Shown: positions 61,046-64,000 of the stretch, piece after piece
Layout: each line of letters opens with the position of its first letter
How positions within the stretch are numbered: the first letter of the stretch is position 1
Assembly: GCA_013178275.1 (NCBI GenBank)
Contig: JABLWZ010000010.1
Span: 62,001 to 126,000, forward strand
Direction of reading: 5' to 3'
DNA length: 64,000 nt
Source: Bacillota bacterium
GTDB lineage: Bacteria; Bacillota; Ch66; Ch109
The notes under the pieces: model-generated
What the model was told of the DNA's origin: nothing
The model's input: the letters and a program-made list of their open reading frames with translations, nothing else
Database searches by the model: none
Position numbers and translations under genes: made by a program

Positions 61046-61540
61046 TTACTCCAGAAACCTCTGCATCCAGACCACATCGAATTCCTGCTCCCGCTTGCGG
61101 CCGATTTTACAGAACCTCCCGCACTCGACGAACCCGTTCCTCTGGTGGAAGGCGATGCTGTCCGGGTTGAGCGATGATATACCGCCCAAGATGGTATCGA
61201 TGCCGCGTCTTTTCGCCAAGTCGATCAGGTGCTGGAGTATGGCCCTCCCGATTCCCCTCCGGGTGAACCCGGGCCGGATGAAATAGGATATCTCCGCCAC
61301 CCGGGAAAAAACCGGGAGCGGGCTGTAGGGGCGCAGGAACGCGAACCCGATCACCTCTTCCCCCTCGTCCAGCACCACGTAAGCGGGGTACCCCTTGGCG
61401 AACTGCAGCAGCGCCGCGAAGAACTGGTCGTCCACCTCTTCCTCGGGGTAGGCCGCGAAGCTGTTTTTAATATAATAGTTAAAAATCTCGATTATCGGCC
61501 CCCGATCCTCAGCCGACCATGGCCTGAAGCTGGTTTCCAC
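61046..61540 (-). CDS. GNAT-family N-acetyltransferase (phosphinothricin acetyltransferase-like)
   Basis: A 164-residue protein resembling the Pat/MnaT branch: EIFNYYIKNSFAAYPEEEV near the N-terminus, ISYFIRPGFTRRGIGRAILQHLIDLAK at the acetyl-CoA site and SSLNPDSIAFHQRNGFVECGRF. Members acetylate amino-acid-like amines such as methionine sulfone or phosphinothricin; the natural substrate here is unknown. It lies 18 bases downstream of citramalate synthase and may be co-transcribed with it. Confidence 0.88.
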   Translation of the reverse strand: METSFRPWSAEDRGPIIEIFNYYIKNSFAAYPEEEVDDQFFAALLQFAKGYPAYVVLDEGEEVIGFAFLRPYSPLPVFSRVAEISYFIRPGFTRRGIGRAILQHLIDLAKRRGIDTILGGISSLNPDSIAFHQRNGFVECGRFCKIGRKREQEFDVVWMQRFLE

Positions 61541-61558
61541 GTATCATCCCTCCTCGGA

Positions 61559-63163
61559 TCAGTTGAGTCGTTTGCGTCCGTCCCCGCTCCGCTTCAGCAG
61601 GGCGTAGTTGAAGCTGTCCATCAGCGCCTTGAAGGATGCCTCGATGATGTTCTCCGACACTCCGACCGTGCTCCAGGAGTCGGTCTGGTCGGAGGTCTCT
61701 ATCAGCACCCGCACCGTGGCCGCGGTTCCCTCGGTCTCGTCCACCACCCGCACCTTGTAGTCGGTGAGGTGGAAGTCCCGGATACAGGGGTATATCTCCC
61801 CCAGGGCCTTGCGGAGGGCGTTGTCCATCGCGTTCACCGGGCCGTCGCCCTCGGCGGCGGTGTGCACCGTCTCATTGGTCACCTTGACGTTTATCTTTAC
61901 GGTGGCCTCCGAGTTGAACGGTTCGCTGCCCTTTTTATCCACCAGCACCTTCAGGTTCTCCAGGCAGAAGAACTCCCGGTACCGTCCCAGGGCCTTCAGC
62001 AGCACCAGTTCCAGCGAGGCGTCAGCCCCTTCGAACTGGTAGCCCTCGTGCTCCAGCCTCTTTATATGCTCGATGGCCTGACGGCCCTCATCAGTGAACT
62101 CCGACAGGTCGAGCCCGAACTCCTGGGCCTTGTGCTTCAGGTTGCTGACCCCGGAGAGTTCGGACACCAGTACCCGACGGCGGTTGCCCACCGACTCGGG
62201 GCTGATGTGCTCATAGGTCTCGGGGTTCTTCAGCACCGCGCTGACGTGGATGCCGCCCTTGTGGGCGAAAGCAGCGTTGCCCACGAAGGGCTGCTGGTTG
62301 TAGTGCGGCATGTTGGCCACCTCGCTCACGAAGTGGGAGACCTCGGTCAGGTGGGCCAGGTTTTTCTTCCCCAGGCAGGGATAGCCCATCTTCAGCTCCA
62401 GGTTTGGTATGACGGTGCAGAGATTGGCGTTGCCGCAGCGTTCCCCGTAGCCGTTCAGGGTCCCCTGGACCTGCGTGACCCCGGCCCGGACTGCAGCCAG
62501 GGTGTTGACCACCGCCAGTCCCCCGTCGTTGTGGGCGTGGATGGCGAGCGGAGTGTTTACAGTCGCTCGCACCACGCCGATGACCTCCTCTATCTGCCAG
62601 GGGAGCGTCCCCCCGTTGGTGTCACAGAGAGCCAACCAACCGGCTCCCGCAGTACTTGCCGCCTTCAGCACGTCGAGGGCGTAGCCGGGATTGGCCCGGT
62701 ACCCGTCGAAGAAGTGCTCGGCGTCGAAGATGACCTCGATACCCTGCTGTTTCAGCCAGGCAATGGAGTCGCCCACCATCCGGAGGTTCTCTTCCAGGGA
62801 GGTCTCCAGCGCCTCGGTCACCTGGAAGTCCCAGGACTTGCCCACCACCGCGGCCGCCTTCACCCCGGTCTCCACCACGGCGGCCAGGTTGAAGTCGTCG
62901 CTGGCCCTGCCCCCGGGCCGGCAGGTGCTGGTGAAAGCGGTCAGCTTGGCCCGGGAGAGGGGCTTCCGGGCCATCTCCTTGAAAAACTCGAGGTCCTTGG
63001 GGTTAGATGCCGGCCACCCGCCTTCCACATAGTGCACCCCGAGCAGGTCGAGCCGGGCGGCGATCTTCAGCTTATCCGATATGGAGAGCGATATGCCTTC
63101 CCCTTGAGAACCGTCGCGCAGGGTTGTATCGTAGATAAATATCTGTGGTCGGTTGTTATTCAC
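61559..63163 (-). CDS. cimA: (R)-citramalate synthase
   Basis: A 534-residue enzyme of the isopropylmalate synthase family that joins acetyl-CoA and pyruvate in the threonine-independent isoleucine route. The metal-binding YDTTLRDGSQGEGISLS is at the N-terminus. HAHNDGGLAVVNTLAAVRAG and GYGERCGNANL follow, and a LeuA-type regulatory domain begins near residue 390 (probable isoleucine feedback). The sequence lies closer to the CimA/TIGR00977 group than to LeuA, judged by the DGSQGEGISLS wording. Its 5' end overlaps the 3' end of a small zinc-ribbon gene by eight bases. Confidence 0.93.
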   Translation of the reverse strand: MNNNRPQIFIYDTTLRDGSQGEGISLSISDKLKIAARLDLLGVHYVEGGWPASNPKDLEFFKEMARKPLSRAKLTAFTSTCRPGGRASDDFNLAAVVETGVKAAAVVGKSWDFQVTEALETSLEENLRMVGDSIAWLKQQGIEVIFDAEHFFDGYRANPGYALDVLKAASTAGAGWLALCDTNGGTLPWQIEEVIGVVRATVNTPLAIHAHNDGGLAVVNTLAAVRAGVTQVQGTLNGYGERCGNANLCTVIPNLELKMGYPCLGKKNLAHLTEVSHFVSEVANMPHYNQQPFVGNAAFAHKGGIHVSAVLKNPETYEHISPESVGNRRRVLVSELSGVSNLKHKAQEFGLDLSEFTDEGRQAIEHIKRLEHEGYQFEGADASLELVLLKALGRYREFFCLENLKVLVDKKGSEPFNSEATVKINVKVTNETVHTAAEGDGPVNAMDNALRKALGEIYPCIRDFHLTDYKVRVVDETEGTAATVRVLIETSDQTDSWSTVGVSENIIEASFKALMDSFNYALLKRSGDGRKRLN

Positions 63164-63383
63164 CTCGGGCCTCCTTTGCTATTACGCCGTTTTCCTTCAG
63201 AACGGTTTGGCAGGTCGAACACCTGACAGTCGGCAGGGTTTTCATTATCCTGATCTCCCGCTGGCAGTTGGGACAGGTGACAGCGTCCGTTCTGGCCCGG
63301 GGTATGTATCGCCAGAGCGCGGCGGCGGTAATCAAACAGAGCAGCACCAGGGTTCCGAGAAACAGCAGGCTGATATCGGTCAC
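63156..63383 (-). CDS. Small membrane-anchored zinc-ribbon protein
   Basis: A 75-residue protein with one N-terminal transmembrane helix (LLFLGTLVLLCLITAAALW) and a cytoplasmic zinc ribbon made of CPNC and CSTC. Its 3' end overlaps cimA by eight bases, implying translational coupling. I do not recognise a function. The divergent gap 63384-63457 (74 bases) must contain both this promoter and that of the following plus-strand gene. Confidence 0.75.
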   Translation of the reverse strand: MTDISLLFLGTLVLLCLITAAALWRYIPRARTDAVTCPNCQREIRIMKTLPTVRCSTCQTVLKENGVIAKEARGE

Positions 63384-63457
63384 TGCACTCTCTCCTCTTC
63401 TAAGATTTATTCATTTATGATACCATAATTCTGGCTCAACTAAGGAGGGAATATTTC

Positions 63458-63961
63458 GTGACTTCTGAATTTATTGCCGGCAACCCTGACCACCTGAGGC
63501 TGATCGAGGAGATCGATTCACGGCAGGTCGCCCTGGTTATCAACCCCAACAAGGCCATGAACTGGTTGATGGGCGATCCCTCCCCGGGGCGGCTGCCCTT
63601 TGAAAAGGGCATGGCTTTCAACTATATCCAGTGGCTGATTCTCCTGCCGGGTGTGGTTGCGCTGTTTCTGATCCCCCTTGCCCCGGCCCTGATCCTGTTG
63701 GTGGGATGCGCGGTCCTCTCCTGGTTGGTCAGCCGGATCAAGTCGAAAGTGCTGCAGTCCGGGGTCACTGAGTTTATCCGGCAGGACCTCGACAGCCTGA
63801 ACGAACTGTATGAAAAAGGGGCCATCAGCTTCAGGCGCGTAAGGCCCAAGAACCAGCCGCTCATAAAGCATCCCACGCCCTGGACGGATGTGCTCCCCGA
63901 CGACCAATCACCGGGTGACGGGGGAGGAGATTTAGTAGCCGATGGAGAATATGGAGAATAG
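63458..63961 (+). CDS. Uncharacterised membrane protein
   Basis: A 167-residue protein with two hydrophobic segments near residues 55-92 (LILLPGVVALFLIPLAP and LILLVGCAVLSWLV) between soluble ends. GTG 63458 follows AAGGAGGGA. The C-terminal tail is Gly/Asp-rich and looks disordered. I do not recognise the family. It is divergent from the zinc-ribbon/cimA transcript. The remaining 39 bases of the window hold no feature. Confidence 0.65.
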   Translation: MTSEFIAGNPDHLRLIEEIDSRQVALVINPNKAMNWLMGDPSPGRLPFEKGMAFNYIQWLILLPGVVALFLIPLAPALILLVGCAVLSWLVSRIKSKVLQSGVTEFIRQDLDSLNELYEKGAISFRRVRPKNQPLIKHPTPWTDVLPDDQSPGDGGGDLVADGEYGE

Positions 63962-64000
63962 CGTAATGTAATCCATTCCGAAAGCAGATGGTCTTATGAC

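Noticed and set aside
61229..63226. A 665-codon open frame on the plus strand opposite cimA
   Set aside because: It is antisense to a clearly conserved citramalate synthase, has low-complexity composition (Leu, Val, Gly, His, Pro) and no recognisable domain. High GC at third positions explains it.

Overview
The window looks like the chromosome of a spore-forming, strictly anaerobic Gram-positive bacterium (Clostridia). A Pelotomaculum/Desulfotomaculum-type Peptococcaceae is my guess from style, not from any marker gene. Evidence for this lifestyle: a full gerA-gerB-gerC germination operon, a spore-photoproduct-lyase-family protein, CBO0543-family membrane proteins, strong AGGAGG ribosome sites, a Firmicute-type LexA box, HdrABC-type redox proteins, an oxygen-sensitive 4-hydroxybutyryl-CoA dehydratase family enzyme, and several thiolase/crotonase/3-hydroxyacyl-CoA dehydrogenase sets. 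No rRNA, tRNA, CRISPR, phage or transposase gene was seen.

Layout. (1) 1-16,935 is a catabolic island. A partial crotonase gene, an XRE-cupin regulator and an MFS transporter lie on the minus strand. A plus-strand operon follows (hydroxyacid dehydrogenase, altronate-dehydratase family, 4-hydroxybutyryl-CoA dehydratase family, ArsB/NhaD-type permease, MaoC hydratase, alpha/beta hydrolase). It converges on a minus-strand operon (3-hydroxybutyryl-CoA dehydrogenase, crotonase, thiolase, CoA-transferase, aldo/keto reductase). A glycerate kinase closes the island. GTTGA/TCAAC half-sites recur in three of its promoter regions. (2) 17,041-19,776 is an SOS-type cassette: DNA polymerase IV plus a YolD-like protein, divergent from a frameshifted DUF763 gene, with three LexA-like boxes between them. 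(3) 19,865-26,807 holds housekeeping genes (acetyltransferase, carboxyltransferase, tyrA, aroF with an attenuator-like leader, hydrolase, EncFtn-like ferritin). (4) 26,966-33,570 is the germination operon with three tandem gerC genes and a gerA that has no standard start codon. (5) 34,056-38,263 holds a K+/H+ antiporter, a small zinc ribbon, a K+ channel, a frameshifted LysE gene and a CBO0543-like protein. (6) 38,260-48,796 is a second acyl-CoA cluster (Fe-alcohol dehydrogenase, crotonase, CoA-transferase pair, acyl-CoA dehydrogenase, 3-hydroxyacyl-CoA dehydrogenase, thiolase) led by a sigma-54 promoter and a CBS-PAS sigma-54 activator. (7) 49,070-49,284 is a probable structured RNA. (8) 49,514-53,707 pairs a degenerate CoA-transferase-like pair with hdrABC. 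(9) 53,792-64,000 holds acetyltransferases, an SPL-family radical SAM protein, a chagasin-type inhibitor, an orphan antitoxin, a copper ATPase and citramalate synthase.

The least explained elements are non-coding. Five copies of a ~97-bp intergenic repeat occur at four loci, and their terminal hairpin keeps pairing through compensatory changes. A ~135-bp element occurs as an inverted pair around the gctAB genes. A ~215-nt nested-palindrome locus at 49.1 kb is probably a non-coding RNA. Several coding lesions (two frameshifts, one in-frame TGA, one missing start) could be real decay or assembly error, and reads would settle which.
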